Made by a program: the position numbers and the translations under genes. Positions 31,788-45,250 of a stretch of DNA of 64,000 nt are shown here, in pieces. Below the pieces are notes generated by a model, which was not told the DNA's origin, made no database searches, and was given only the letters and a program-made list of their open reading frames with translations. The stretch's first letter is position 1. Every line of letters starts with the position of its first letter. The stretch comes from Saposhnikovia divaricata (lineage: Eukaryota > Streptophyta > Magnoliopsida > Apiales > Apiaceae), in assembly GCA_036435485.1 (NCBI GenBank), contig CM071595.1, positions 3,782,001 to 3,846,000 of the forward strand. The letters are read 5' to 3'.

Positions 31788-33642
31788 GGGTTATTAAAAT
31801 TCAACAAAATTTTATTTGACGTAGTTCGAACCTGAATCGGACCTGATATGATTGAAAATCGGTTTTCGGATAATCCTCAAAGGGGTTAGTACACGAAATA
31901 TTGTTAAAAATCGGGTCGGACCATTTCATGGACAATTTTACATATTTTGTTCCTACGGGTTATTGGGATTCAACAAAATTTTATTTGACGCGTTTCGGAC
32001 CTGAATCGGAGCTGTTATAATCGAAACTCGGTTTTCGGAAAATTCTCAAAGGGGTTAGTACACGGGATATTGTTAAAAATCAAGTCGGACCATTTTGTGG
32101 ATATTTTTACATATTTTGTTCCTATGGGTTATTGGAATTCAACGAAATTTTATTTGACACAGTTCGGACCGGAATCGGAGCTGATTTGATCAAAACTCGG
32201 TTTTCAAAAAACTCTCAAAGGGGTTAGTACACGAGATATTGTTAAAAATCAAGTCGGACCAATTTGTGGATATTTTTATATATTTTGTTCCTATGGGTTA
32301 TTAAAATTGAACAAAATTTTATTTGACGTAGTTCGAACCTGAATCGGACTTGATTTGATTGAAAGTCGGTTTTCGGATAATCCTCAAAGGGGTTAGTACA
32401 CGAAATATTGTTAAAAATCGGGTCGGACCATTTCATGGACATTTTTACATATTTTGTTCCAATGGGTTATTGGGATACAACAAAATTTTATTTGACGCGT
32501 TTCGGACCTGAATCGGAGATGATATAATGGAAACTCGATTTTCGGATATTCCCAAAGGGGTTAGTACACGGGATATTGTTAAAAATCGAGTCGGACCATT
32601 TTGTGGATATTTTTACATATTTTGTTCCTAAGGGTTATTAGAATTCAACAAAATTTTATTTGACGCAATTCGGACCTGAATCGGAGTTGATATAATCGAA
32701 ACTCGGTTTTTGGATAATCCTCAAAGGTGCTAGTACATAGGATTGTTAAAAATCGAGTCGGACAATTTTGTGGATATTTTTACATATTTTGTTCCTATGG
32801 GTTATTGGGATTCAACGAAATTTTATTTGCCGAAATTCGGACCCGAATCGGAGCTGATATGATCGAAACTCGATTTTCGGATAATCTTAAAAAGGTGTTA
32901 GCATACGGGGTATTGTTAAAAATCGAGTCGGGCCATTTTGTGGATATTTTTACATATTTTGTTCCTATAGGTTTTTGGGATTCAACAAAATTTTATTTGA
33001 CGCGTTTCGGACCTGAATCGGAGCTGATATAATGGAAACTCGATTTTCGAATATTCCCAAAGGGGTTAGTATACGGGATATTGTTAAAAATCAAGTCGGA
33101 CCATTTTGTGGATATTTTTACATATTTTGTTCCTATGGGTTATTGGAATTCAACGAAATTTTATTTGACGCAATTCGGACCCGAATCAGAGCTGATATAA
33201 TCGAAACTCGGTTTTTGGATAATCCTCAAAGGGGCTAGTACATGGGATATTGTCAAAAATCGAGTCGGACCATTTTGTCGATATTTTTACATATTTTGTT
33301 CCTATGGGTTACTGGGATTCAATGAAATTTTATTTGACGCAATTCGGAAATGAATCGGAGCTGATATGATCGAAACTCGGTTTTCGGAAAATTCTCAAAG
33401 GGGTTAGTACACGAGATATTGTTAAAAATCAAGTCGGACCATTTTGTGGATATTTTTACATATTTTGTTCCTGTGGGTTATAGGAATTCAACGAAATTTT
33501 ATTTGACACAGTTCGGACCGGAATCGGACCAGATATGATCAAAACTCTGCTTTCGGAAAACTCTCAAAGGGGTTAGTACACGGGATATTGTTAAAAATCA
33601 AGTCGGACCATTCTATGGATATTTTTATATATTTTGTTCCTA
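31788..33642. repeat. 1856-bp unit, copy 1
   Basis: Eleven monomers running from gggttattaaaattcaac to the next monomer with the same start. Two further copies lie in tandem at 35587 and 37443. This copy has scattered private variants (for example gacttgatttgattg). Confidence 0.8.
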
Positions 33643-34320
33643 TGGGTTATTAAAATTCAACAAAATTTTATTTGACGTAGTTCGAACCTGAATCGGACCT
33701 GATATGATTGAAAATCGATTTTCGGATAATCCTCAAAGGGGTTAGTACACGAAATATTGTTAAAAATCGGGTCGGACTATTTCATGGACATTTTTACATA
33801 TTTTGTTCCTATGGGTCATTGGGATTCAACAAAATTTTATTTGACGCGTTTCGGACCTGAATCGGAGCTGATATAATGGAAACTCGATTTTCGGATTTTC
33901 CCAAAGGGTTTGCTACACGGGATATTTTTAAAAATCGAGTCGGACCATTTTGTGGATATTTTTACATATTTTGTTCCTATGGGTTATTGGAATTCAATGA
34001 AATTTTATTTGGTGCCGGTCGGACCTGATCGGGACTGAAATGACCGAAACTCGGTTTTCGGATAATCCTCAAAGGGGTTAGTACACTGGATATTGTTAAA
34101 AATCGAGTTGAACCATTGTATGGATATTTTTACATATTTTGTTCTTATGGGTTACTGGAATTCAACGAAATTTTATTTGACGAAATTCGGACCCGAATCG
34201 GAGTTGATATGATCGAAACTCGATTTTCGGATAATCTTAAAAAGGTGTTAGCATACGGGGTATTGTTAAAAATCGAGTCGGGCCATTTTGTGAATATTTT
34301 TACATATTTTGTTCCTAAGG

Positions 34321-34460
34321 AACCCTAAACCCTAAACCCTAAATCTTAAATCTTAAACCCCTAAACCCTTACCCCTAAACCCTAAACCCTAAACCTTAGA
34401 CCCTGAACCCTAAAACCTTAAATCCTAAAACCCTAAACCCTAAACCTTAAACCCTAAACC
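34321..34460. repeat. Telomere-like block 7, class Q2 (140 bp)
   Basis: Marked by aaatcttaaatctt where other classes have aaatcgtaaatctt. Followed by agcattcaacc. Its twin is block 9. Confidence 0.92.
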
Positions 34461-35130
34461 AGCATTCAACCAAATTTTATTTGATGCAGTTCGGACTTAA
34501 ATCGAAGCTGATATGATCGAAACTCGGTTTTCGGATAATCATCAAAGGGGTTAGTACACGGGATATTGTTAAAAATCGAGTCAGACCACTTTGTGGATAT
34601 TTTTACATATTTGGTTCCTATGGGTTATTAGAATTCAATGAAATTTTATTTGACGCAGTTCGGACCGGAATCAGAGCTGATATGATCGAAACTCGGCTTT
34701 CGGAAAATTCTGAAAGGGGTTAGTCCACGGGATATTGTTAAAAATCAAGCCGAACCATTTTGTGGATATTTTTATATATTTTGTTCCTATGGGTTATTGG
34801 GATTCAACAAAATTTTATTTGACGCGTATAGGACCTAAATCGGAGTTGATATAATCGAAACTCAATTTTCGGATATTCCCAAAGGGGTTAGTACACGGGA
34901 TATTGTTAAAAATTGAGTTGGACCATTTTGTGGATATTTTTACATATTTTGTTCCCATGGGTTATTGGAATTCAACGAAATTTTATTTGACAAAATTCGG
35001 ACCCGAATCGGAGCTGATATGATCGAAACTCGATTTTCGGATAATCTTAAAAAGGTGTTAGCATACGGGGTATCGTTAAAAATCGAATCGGGCCATTTTG
35101 TGAATATTTTTACATATTTTGTTCCTAAGG

Positions 35131-35256
35131 AACCCTAAACCCTAAATCGTAAATCTTAAACCCCTAAACCCTTACCCCTAAACCCTAAACCCTAAACCTT
35201 ATACCCTGAACCCTAAAACCTTAAATCCTGAAACCCTAAACCTTAAACGCTAAACC
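35131..35256. repeat. Telomere-like block 8, class Q3 (126 bp)
   Basis: Marked by cttataccctg and aaatcctgaaaccc. Followed by agcattcaacc. Related to blocks 11 and 12. Confidence 0.92.
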
Positions 35257-35586
35257 AGCATTCAACCAAATTTTATTTGATGCAGTTCGGACTTGAATCG
35301 AAGCTGATATGATCGAAACTCGGTTTTTGGATAATCCTCAAAGGGGTTGTTACACGGGATATTGTTAAAAATTGAGTCGGACCACTTTGTGGATATTTTT
35401 ACATATTTGGTTCCTATAGGTTATTAGAATTCAATGAAATTTTATTTGACGCAGTTCGGACCGGAATCAGAGCTGATATGATCGAAACTCGGCTTTCGGA
35501 AAATTCTTAAAGGGGTTAGTCCACGTGATATTGTTAAAAATCAAGCCAAAACATTTTGTGGATATTTTTATATATTTTGTTCCTAT

Positions 35587-37442
35587 GGGTTATTAAAATT
35601 CAACAAAATTTTATTTGACGTAGTTCGAACCTGAATCGGACCTGATATGATTGAAAATCGGTTTTCGGATAATCCTCAAAGGGGTTAGTACACGAAATAT
35701 TGTTAAAAATCGGGTCGGACCATTTCATGGACAATTTTACATATTTTGTTCCTACGGGTTATTGGGATTCAACAAAATTTTATTTGACGCGTTTCGGACC
35801 TGAATCGGAGCTGTTATAATCGAAACTCGGTTTTCGGAAAATTCTCAAAGGGGTTAGTACACGGGATATTGTTAAAAATCAAGTCGGACCATTTTGTGGA
35901 TATTTTTACATATTTTGTTCCGATGGGTTATTGGAATTCAATGAAATTTTATTTGACACAGTTCGGACCGGAATCGGAGCTGATTTGATCAAAACTCGGT
36001 TTTCAAAAAACTCTCAAAGGGGTTAGTACACGGGATATTGTTAAAAATCAAGTCGGACCAATTTGTGGATATTTTTATATATTTTGTTCCTATGGGTTAT
36101 TAAAATTGAACAAAATTTTATTTGACGTAGTTCGAACCTAAATCGGACCTGATATGATTGAAAATCGGTTTTCGGATAATCCTCAAAGGGGTTAGTACAC
36201 GAAATATTGTTAAAAATCGGGTCGGACCATTTCATGGACATTTTTACATATTTTATTCCAATGGGTTATTGGGATTCAACAAAATTTTATTTGACGCGTT
36301 TCGGACCTGAATCGGAGCTGATATAATGGAAACTCGATTTTCGGATATTCCCAAAGGGGTTAGTACACGGGATATTGTTAAAAATCGAGTCGGACCATTT
36401 TGTGGATATTTTTACATATTTTGTTCCTAAGGGTTATTAGAATTCAACAAAATTTTATTTGACGCAATTCGGACCTGAATCGGAGTTGATATAATCGAAA
36501 CTCGGTTTTTGGATAATCCTCAAAGGGGCTAGTACATAGGATTGTTAAAAATCGAGTCGGACAATTTTGTGGATATTTTTACATATTTTGTTCCTATGGG
36601 TTATTGGGATTCAACGAAATTTTATTTGACGAAATTCGGACCCGAATCGGAGCTGATATGATCGAAACTCGATTTTCGGATAATCTTAAAAAGGTGTTAG
36701 CATACGGGGTATTGTTAAAAATCGAGTCGGGCCATTTTGTGGATATTTTTACATATTTTGTTCCTATAGGTTTTTGGGATTCAACAAAATTTTATTTGAC
36801 GCGTTTCGGACCTGAATCGGAGCTGATATAATGGAAACTCGATTTTCGGATATTCCCAAAGGGGTTAGTATACGGGATATTGTTAAAAATCAAGTCGGAC
36901 CATTTTGTGGATATTTTTACATATTTTGTTCCTATGGGTTATTGGAATTCAACGAAATTTTATTTGACGCAATTCGGACCTGAATCAGAGCTGATATAAT
37001 CGAAACTCGGTTTTTGGATAATCCTCAAAGGGGCTAGTACATGGGATATTGTCAAAAATCGAGTCGGACCATTTTGTCGATATTTTTACATATTTTGTTC
37101 CTATGGGTTACTGGGATTCAATGAAATTTTATTTGACGCAATTCGGAAATGAATCGGAGCTGATATGATCGAAACTCGGTTTTCGGAAAATTCTCAAAGG
37201 GGTTAGTACACGGGATATTGTTAAAAATCAAGTCGGACCATTTTGTGGATATTTTTACATATTTTGTTCCTGTGGGTTATTGGAATTCAACGAAATTTTA
37301 TTTGACACAGTTCGGACCGGAATCGGACCAGATATGATCAAAACTCTGCTTTCGGAAAACTCTCAAAGGGGTTAGTACACGGGATATTGTTAAAAATCAA
37401 GTCGGACCATTCTATGGATATTTTTATATATTTTGTTCCTAT
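35587..37442. repeat. 1856-bp unit, copy 2 (tandem)
   Basis: Starts at gggttattaaaattcaac. Followed directly by copy 3 at an exact 1856-bp shift, with only scattered differences. Confidence 0.88.
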
Positions 37443-39298
37443 GGGTTATTAAAATTCAACAAAATTTTATTTGACGTAGTTCGAACCTGAATCGGACCTG
37501 ATATGATTGAAAATCGGTTTTCGGATAATCCTCAAAGGGGTTAGTACACGAAATATTGTTAAAAATCGGGTCGGACCATTTCATGGACAATTTTACATAT
37601 TTTGTTCCTACGGGTTATTGGGATTCAACAAAATTTTATTTGACGCGTTTCGGACCTGAATCGGAGCTGTTATAATCGAAACTCGGTTTTCGGAAAATTC
37701 TCAAAGGGGTTAGTACACGGGATATTGTTAAAAATCAAGTCGGACCATTTTGTGGATATTTTTACATATTTTGTTCCTATGGGTTATTGGAATTCAACGA
37801 AATTTTATTTGACACAGTTCGGACCGGAATCGGAGCTGATTTGATCAAAACTCGGTTTTCAAAAAACTCTCAAAGGGGTTAGTACACGGGATATTGTTAA
37901 AAATCAAGTCGGACCAATTTGTGGATATTTTTATATATTTTGTTCCTATGGGTTATTAAAATTGAACAAAATTTTATTTGACGTAGTTCGAACCTGAATC
38001 GGACCTGATATGATTGAAAATCGGTTTTCGGATAATCCTCAAAGGGGTTAGTACACGAAATATTGTTAAAAATCGGGTCGGACCATTTCATGGACATTTT
38101 TACATATTTTGTTCCAATGGGTTATTGGGATTCAACAAAATTTTATTTGACGCGTTTCGGACCTGAATCGGAGCTGATATAATGGAAACTCGATTTTCGG
38201 ATATTCCCAAAGGGGTTAGTACACGGGAAATTGTTAAAAATCGAGTCGGACCATTTTGTGGATATTTTTACATATTTTGTTCCTAAGGGTTATTAGAATT
38301 CAACAAAATTTTATTTGACGCAATTCGGACCTGAATCGGAGTTGATATAATCGAAACTCGGTTTTTGGATAATCCTCAAAGGGGCTAGTACATAGGATTG
38401 TTAAAAATCAAGTCGGACAATTTTGTGGATATTTTTACATATTTTGTTCCTATTGGTTATTGGGATTCAACGAAATTTTATTTGACGAAATTCGGACCCG
38501 AATCGGAGCTGATATGATCGAAACTCGATTTTCAGATAATCTTAAAAAGGTGTTAGCATACGGGGTATTGTTAAAAATCGAGTCGGGCCATTTTGTGGAT
38601 ATTTTTACATATTTTGTTCCTATAGGTTTTTGGGATTCAACAAAATTTTATTTGACGCGTTTCGGACCTGAATCGGAGCTGATATAATGGAAACTCGATT
38701 TTCGGATATTCCCAAAGGGGTTAGTATACGGGATATTGTTAAAAATCAAGTCGGACCATTTTGTGGATATTTTTACATATTTTGTTCCTATGGGTTATTG
38801 GAATTCAACGAAATTTTATTTGACGCAATTCGGACCTGAATCAGAGCTGATATAATCGAAACTCGGTTTTTGGATAATCCTCAAAGGGGCTAGTACATGG
38901 GATATTGTCAAAAATCGAGTCGGACCATTTTGTCGAAATTTTTACATATTTTGTTCCTATGGGTTATTGGGATTCAATGAAATTTTATTTGACGCAATTC
39001 GAAAATGAATCGGAGCTGATATGATCGAAACTCGGTTTTCGGAAAATTCTCAAAGGGGTTAGTATACGGGATATTGTTAAAAATCAAGTCGGACCATTTT
39101 GTGGATATTTTTACATATTTTGTTCCTGTGGGTTATTGGAATTCAACGAAATTTTTTTTGACACAGTTCGGACCGGAATCGGACCAGATATGATCAAAAC
39201 TCTGCTTTCGGAAAACTCTCAAAGCGGTTAGTACACGGGATATTGTTAAAAATCAAGTCGGACCATTCTATGGATATTTTTATATATTTTGTTCCTAT
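37443..39298. repeat. 1856-bp unit, copy 3 (tandem)
   Basis: Tandem duplicate of 35587-37442. Small private changes include gggaaattgtt at 38226 and ttcagataatc near 38532. Confidence 0.88.
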
Positions 39299-39975
39299 GG
39301 GTTATTAAAATTCAACAAAATTTTATTTGACGTAGTTCGAACCTGAATCGGACCTGATATGGTTGAAAATCGATTTTCGGATAATCCTCAAAGGGGTTAG
39401 TACACGAAATATTGTTAAAAATCGGGTCGAACTATTTCATGGACATTTTTACATATTTTGTTCCTATGGGTCATTGGGATTCAACAAAATTTTATTTGAC
39501 GCGTTTCGGACCTGAATCGGAGCTGATATAATGGAAACTCGATTTTCGGATATTCCCAAAGGGGTTAGTACACGGGATATTGTTAAAAATCGAGTCGGAC
39601 CATTTTGTGGATATTTTTACATATTTTGTTCCTATGGGTTATTGGAATTCAATGAAATTTTATTTGGTGCCGGTGGGACCTGATCGGGACTGAAATGACC
39701 GAAACTCGGTTTTCGGATAATCCTCAAAGGGGTTAGTACACTGGATATTGTTAAAAATCGAGTTGAACCATTGTATGGATATTTTTACATATTTTGTTCT
39801 TATGGGTTACTGGAATTCAACGAAATTTTATTTGACGAAATTCGGACCCGAATCGGAGCTGATATGATCGAAACTCGATTTTCGGATAATCTTAAAAAGG
39901 TGTTAGCATACGGGGTATTGTTAAAAATCGAGTCGGGCCATTTTGTGAATATTTTTACATATTTTGTTCCTAAGG

Positions 39976-40115
39976 AACCCTAAACCCTAAACCCTAAATC
40001 TTAAATCTTAAACCCCTAAACCCTTACCCCTAAACCCTAAACCCTAAACCTTAGACCCTGAACCCTAAAACCTTAAATCCTAAAACCCTAAACCCTAAAC
40101 CTTAAACCCTAAACC
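39976..40115. repeat. Telomere-like block 9, class Q2 (140 bp)
   Basis: Same length and variants as block 7, 5655 bp to the right of it. The surrounding satellite (33643 onward against 39299 onward) is also copied. Confidence 0.92.
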
Positions 40116-41460
40116 AGCATTCAACCAAATTTTATTTGATGCAGTTCGGACTTAAATCGAAGCTGATATGATCGAAACTCGGTTTTCGGATAATCGTCAA
40201 AGGGGTTAGTACACGGGATATTGTTAAAAATCGAGTCGGACCATTTTGTGGATATTTTTACATATTTTGTTCCTATGGGTTATTGGAATTCAACGAAATT
40301 TTATTTGACGCAGCTCGGACCGGAATCGGAGCTGATATGATCGAAACTCAGTTTTCGGAAAATTCTCAAAGGGGTTAGTACATGGGATATTGTTAAAAAT
40401 CAAGTCGAACCATTTTGTGGATATTTTTATATATTTTGTTCCTATGGGTTATTAAAATTTAACAAAATTTTATTTGACGTAGTTCGAACCTGAATCGGAC
40501 CTGATATGATAGAAAATCGGTTTTCGGATAATCCTCAAAGGGGTTAGTACACGAAATATTGTTAAAAATCGGGTCGGACCATTTCATGGACATTTTTACA
40601 TATTTTGTTCCTATGGGTTATTGGGATTCAACAAAATTTTATTTGACGCGTTTCGGACCTGAATCGGAGCTGATATAATGGAAACTCGATTTTCGGATAT
40701 TCCCAAAGGGGTTAGTACACGGGATTTTGTTAAAAATCAAGTCGGACCATTTTGTGGATATTTTTACATATTTTGTTCCTATGGGTTATTGGAATTCAAC
40801 GAAATTTATTTGACGCTGTTCGGACCGGAATCGGAGCTGATATGATCGAAACTCGGTTTTTGGAAAAATTCTCAAAGGGGTTGTTACACGGGATATTGTT
40901 AAAAATCAAGTCGGACCATTTTGTGGATATTTTTACATATTTTGTTCCTGTGGGTTATTGGAATTCAACGAAATTTTATTTGACACAGTTCGGACCGGAA
41001 TTGGACCTGATATGATCAAAACTCGGTTTTCGGAAAACTCTCAAAGGGGTTAGTACAAGGGATATTGTTAAAAATCGGGTCGGACCATTCTGTGGATATT
41101 TTTATATATTTTGTTCCTATGGGTTATTGGGATTCAACAAAATTTTATTTGACGCGTTTCGGATCTGAATCGGAGCTGATATAATGGAAACTCGATTTTC
41201 GGATATTCCCAAAGCGGTTAGTACACGGGATATTGTTAAAAATTGAGTCGGACCATTTTGTGGATATTTTTACATATTTTCTTCCTATGGGTTATTGGAA
41301 TTCAACGAAATTTTATTTGACGAAATTCGGACCCGAATCGGAGCTGATATGATCGAAACTCGATTTTTGGATAATCTTAAAAAGGTGTTAGCATACGGGG
41401 TATTGTTAAAAATCGAGTCGGGCAACTTTGTGAATATTTTTACATATTTTGTTCCTAAGG

Positions 41461-41593
41461 AACCCTAAACCCTAAACCCTAAATCTTAAATCTTAAACCC
41501 CTAAACCCTTACCCCTAAACCCTAAACCTTAGACCCTGAACCCTAAAACCTTAAATCCTAAAACCCTAAACCCTAAACCTTAAACCCTAAACC
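41461..41593. repeat. Telomere-like block 10, class Q2 (133 bp)
   Basis: Like blocks 7 and 9 but one heptamer shorter in the middle. Followed by agcattcaacc. Confidence 0.92.
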
Positions 41594-42090
41594 AGCATTC
41601 AACCAAATTTTATTTGATGCAGTTCGGACTTGAATCGAAGCTGATATGATCGAAACTGGGTTTTCGGATAATCGTCAAAGGGGTTAGTACACGGGATATT
41701 GTTAAAAATCGAGTCAGACCACTTTGTGGATATTTTTACATATTTGGTTCCTATGGGTTATTAGAATTCAATGAAATTTTATTTGACGAAGTTCGGACCG
41801 GAATCATAGATGATATGATCGAAACTCGGCTTTCGGAAAATTCTGAAAGGGGTTAGTCCACGGGATATTGTTAAAAATCAAGCCTAACCATTTTGTGGAT
41901 ATTTTTATATATTTTGTTCCTATGGGTTATTAAAATTTAACAAAATTTTATTTGACGTAGTTCGAACCTGAATCGGACCTGATATGATTGAAAATCGGTT
42001 TTCGGATAATCCTCAAAGGGGTTAGTACACGAAATATTGTTAAAAATCGGGTCGGACCATTTCATGGATATTTTTACATATTTTGTTCCT

Positions 42091-45000
42091 ACGGGTTATT
42101 GGGATTCAACAAAATTTTATTTGACGCGTTTATGACCTAAATCGGAGTTGATATAATCGAAACTCAATTTTCGGATATTCCCAAAGGGGTTAGTACACGG
42201 GATATTGTTAAAAATTGAGTTGGACCATTTTGTGGATATTTTTACATATTTTATTCCTATGGGTTATTGGAATTCAACGAAATTTTATTTGACGCTGTTC
42301 GGACCGGAATCGGAGCTGATATGATCGAAACTCGATTTTCGGATAATCTTAAAAAGGTTTTAGCATACGGGGTATTGTTAAAAATCGAGTCGGGCCACTT
42401 TGTGAATATTTTTACATATTTTGTTCCCATGGGTTATTGGAATTCAACGAAATTTTATTTGACGAAATTCGGACCCGAATCGGAGCTGATATGATCGAAA
42501 CTCGATTTTCGGATAATCTTAAAAAGGTGTTAGCATACGGGGTATCGTTAAAAATCCAGTCGGGCCATTTTGTGAATATTTTTACATATTTTGTTCCTAA
42601 GGAATCCTAAACCCTAAATCGTAAATCTTAAACCCCTAAACCCTTACCCCTAAACCCTAAACCCTAAACCTTATACCCTGAACCCTAAAACCTTAAATCC
42701 TGAAACCCTAAACCTTAAACCCTAAACCAGCATTCAACCAAATTTTATTTGATGCAGTTCGGACTTGAATCGAAGCTGATATGATCGAAACTCGGTTTTT
42801 GGATAATCCTCAAAGGGGTTGTTACACGGGATATTGTTAAAAATTGAGTCAGACCATTTTATGGATATTTTTACATATTTTGTTCCTATGGGTTATTGGA
42901 ATTCAACGAAATTTTATTTGACGCAGCTCGGACCGGAATCGGAGCTGATATGATCGAAACTCAGTTTTCGGAAAATTCTCAAAGGGGTTAGTACATGGGA
43001 TATTGTTAAAAATCAAGTCGAACCATTTTGTGGATATTTTTATATATTTTGTTCCTATGGGTTATTAAAATTTAACAAAATTTTATTTGACGTAGTTCGA
43101 ACCTGAATCGGACCTGATATGATTGAAAATCGGTTTTCGGATAATCCTCAAAGGGGTTAGTACACGAAATATTGTTAAAAATCGGGTCGGACCATTTCAT
43201 GGACATTTTTACATATTTTGTTCCTATGGGTTATTGGGATTCAACAAAATTTTATTTGACGCGTTTCGGACCTGAATCGGAGCTGATATAATGGAAACTC
43301 GATTTTCGGATATTCCCAAAGGGGTTAGTACACGGGATATTGTTAAAAATCTAGTCGGACCATTTTGCGGATATTTTTACATATTTTGTTCCTATGGGTT
43401 ATTGGAATTCAACGAAATTTTATTTGACGCAATTCGGACCTGAATCGAAGCTGATATAATCGAAACTCGGTTTTTGGATAATCCTCAAAGGGGCTAGTAC
43501 ATGGGATATTGTTAAAAATCGAGTCGGACCATTTTGTGGATATTTTTACATATTTTGTTCCTATGGGTTATTAGAATTCAATGAAATTTTATTTGGCACA
43601 GTTCGGACCTAAATCGAGGCTGAAATGATCAAAACTCGGTTTTCGGATAATCCTCAAAGGGGTTAGTACAGGGGATATTGTTAAAAATTGAGTCGGACCA
43701 TTTTTTGGATATTTTTACATATTTTGTTCCTAAGGGTTATTAGAATTCAAAGAAATTTTATTTGACACAGTTCGGACCTGAATCGAGGCTGAAATGATCA
43801 AAACTCGGTTTTCGGATAATCCTCAAAGGGGTTAGTACACGGAATATTGTGAAAAATTGAGTTGGACCATTTTGTGGATATTTTTACATATTTTGTTCCT
43901 ATGGGTTATTAGAATTCAATGAAATTTTATTTGGCAAACTTCGGACTTGAATTGAGGCTGAAATGATCAAAACTGGGTTTTCGGATAATCCTCAAAGGGG
44001 TTAGTACACGGGATATTGTTAAAAATTTAGTTGGACCATTTTGTGGATATTTTTACATATTTTGTTCCTATGGGTTATTAGAATTCAATGAAATTTTTTT
44101 GGCACAGTTCGGACCTGAATCGAGGCTGAAATGATCAAAACTCGGTTTTCGGATAATCCTCAAAGGGTTAGTACACTGGATATTGTTAAAAATCGAGTCG
44201 AGCCATTTTGTGGATATTTTTACATATTTTGTTCCTATTGGTTATTGGAATTCAATGAAATTTTATTTGACGTAATTCGGACATAAATCGGAGATGATAT
44301 GATCGAAACTTGATTTTCGGATATTCCCAAAGGGGTTAGTACACGGGATATTGTTAAAAATTGAGTCGGACCATTTTGTGGGTATTTTTACATATTTTGC
44401 TCATATGGGTTATTAGAATTCAATAAAATTTTATTTGGCACAGTTCGGACCTAAATCGAGGCTGAAATGATCAAAATTCGATTTTCGGATAATCCTCAAA
44501 GGTGTTAGTACACGGGATATTGTTAAAAATTGAGTCGGACCATTTTATGGATATTTTTACATATTTTGTTCCTCTGGGTTATTGGAATTCATCGAAATTT
44601 TATTTGATGCAGTTCGGACCGGAATCGGAGCTGATATGATCGAAACTCGGTTTTCGTATAATCCTCAAAGGGGTTGATACACGGGATATTGTTAAAAAAT
44701 TAGTCAGACTATTTTGTTGATATTTTTACATATTTTGTTCCTATGGGTTATTAGAATTCAAAAAAATTTTATTTGACGCAGTTCGGACCTGAATCGAGGC
44801 TGAAATGAATAAAACTCGGTTTTCGGATAATCCTCAAAGGGGTTAGTACACGGAATATTGTTAAAAATTGAGTTGGACCATTTTGTGGATATTTTTACAT
44901 ATTTTGTTCCTATGGGTTATTAGAATTCAATGAAATTTTATTTGGCACAGTTCGGACCTAAATCGAGGCTGAAATGATCAAAACTCGGTTTTCGGATAAT

Positions 45001-45249
45001 CCTCAAAGGGGTTAGTACACGGGATATTGTTAAAAATTGAGTCGGACCATTTTTTGGATATTTTTACATATTTTGTTCCTATGAGTTATTAGAATTCAAT
45101 GAAATTTTATTTGACACAGTTCGGACCTGAATCGAGGCTGAAATGATCAAAACTCGGTTTTCGGATAATCCTCAAAGGGGTTAGTACACGGAATATTGTG
45201 AGAAATTGAGTTGGACCATTTTGTGGATATTTTTACATATTTTGTTCCT
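42091..45249. repeat. 3159-bp tandem duplication, copy 1
   Basis: From acgggttattgggattcaac through telomere-like block 11 and the first HOR island to the start of copy 2. Identical positions recur 3159 bp to the right (for example B monomer 44072 and 47231, block end 42728 and 45887). It joins telomere-block satellite and A-H satellite in one unit. Confidence 0.88.
42603..42728. repeat. Telomere-like block 11, class Q3 (126 bp)
   Basis: Starts aatcctaaaccc (one base off the clean heptamer), with cttataccctg inside. Followed by agcattcaacc. Confidence 0.92.
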
Positions 45250-45250
45250 A
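43565..45250. repeat. HOR island 1: A-H type satellite inside divergent array
   Basis: Ten monomers in the order G, H, A, B, C, D, E, F, G, H with haplotype beta markers (cggagatg, ttttgctcat). Shared rare variants (gtacagggg at the first G, ttgtgggtattttta at 44376) tie it to 10.8-12.4 kb of the left array. Both edges fall at monomer starts. Confidence 0.9.

Larger units (their letters stand above)
30848..43564. repeat. Divergent 168-bp satellite with telomere-like blocks (middle part)
   Basis: Resumes the monomer interrupted by the retrotransposon. From 30845 it follows 18303 and onward at a constant offset of about 12541 bp, including a copy of block 3 as block 6. Telomere-like blocks lie at 31353, 34321, 35131, 39976, 41461 and 42603. 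An 11-monomer unit of about 1856 bp appears three times. Nothing gene-like is seen. Confidence 0.9.
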
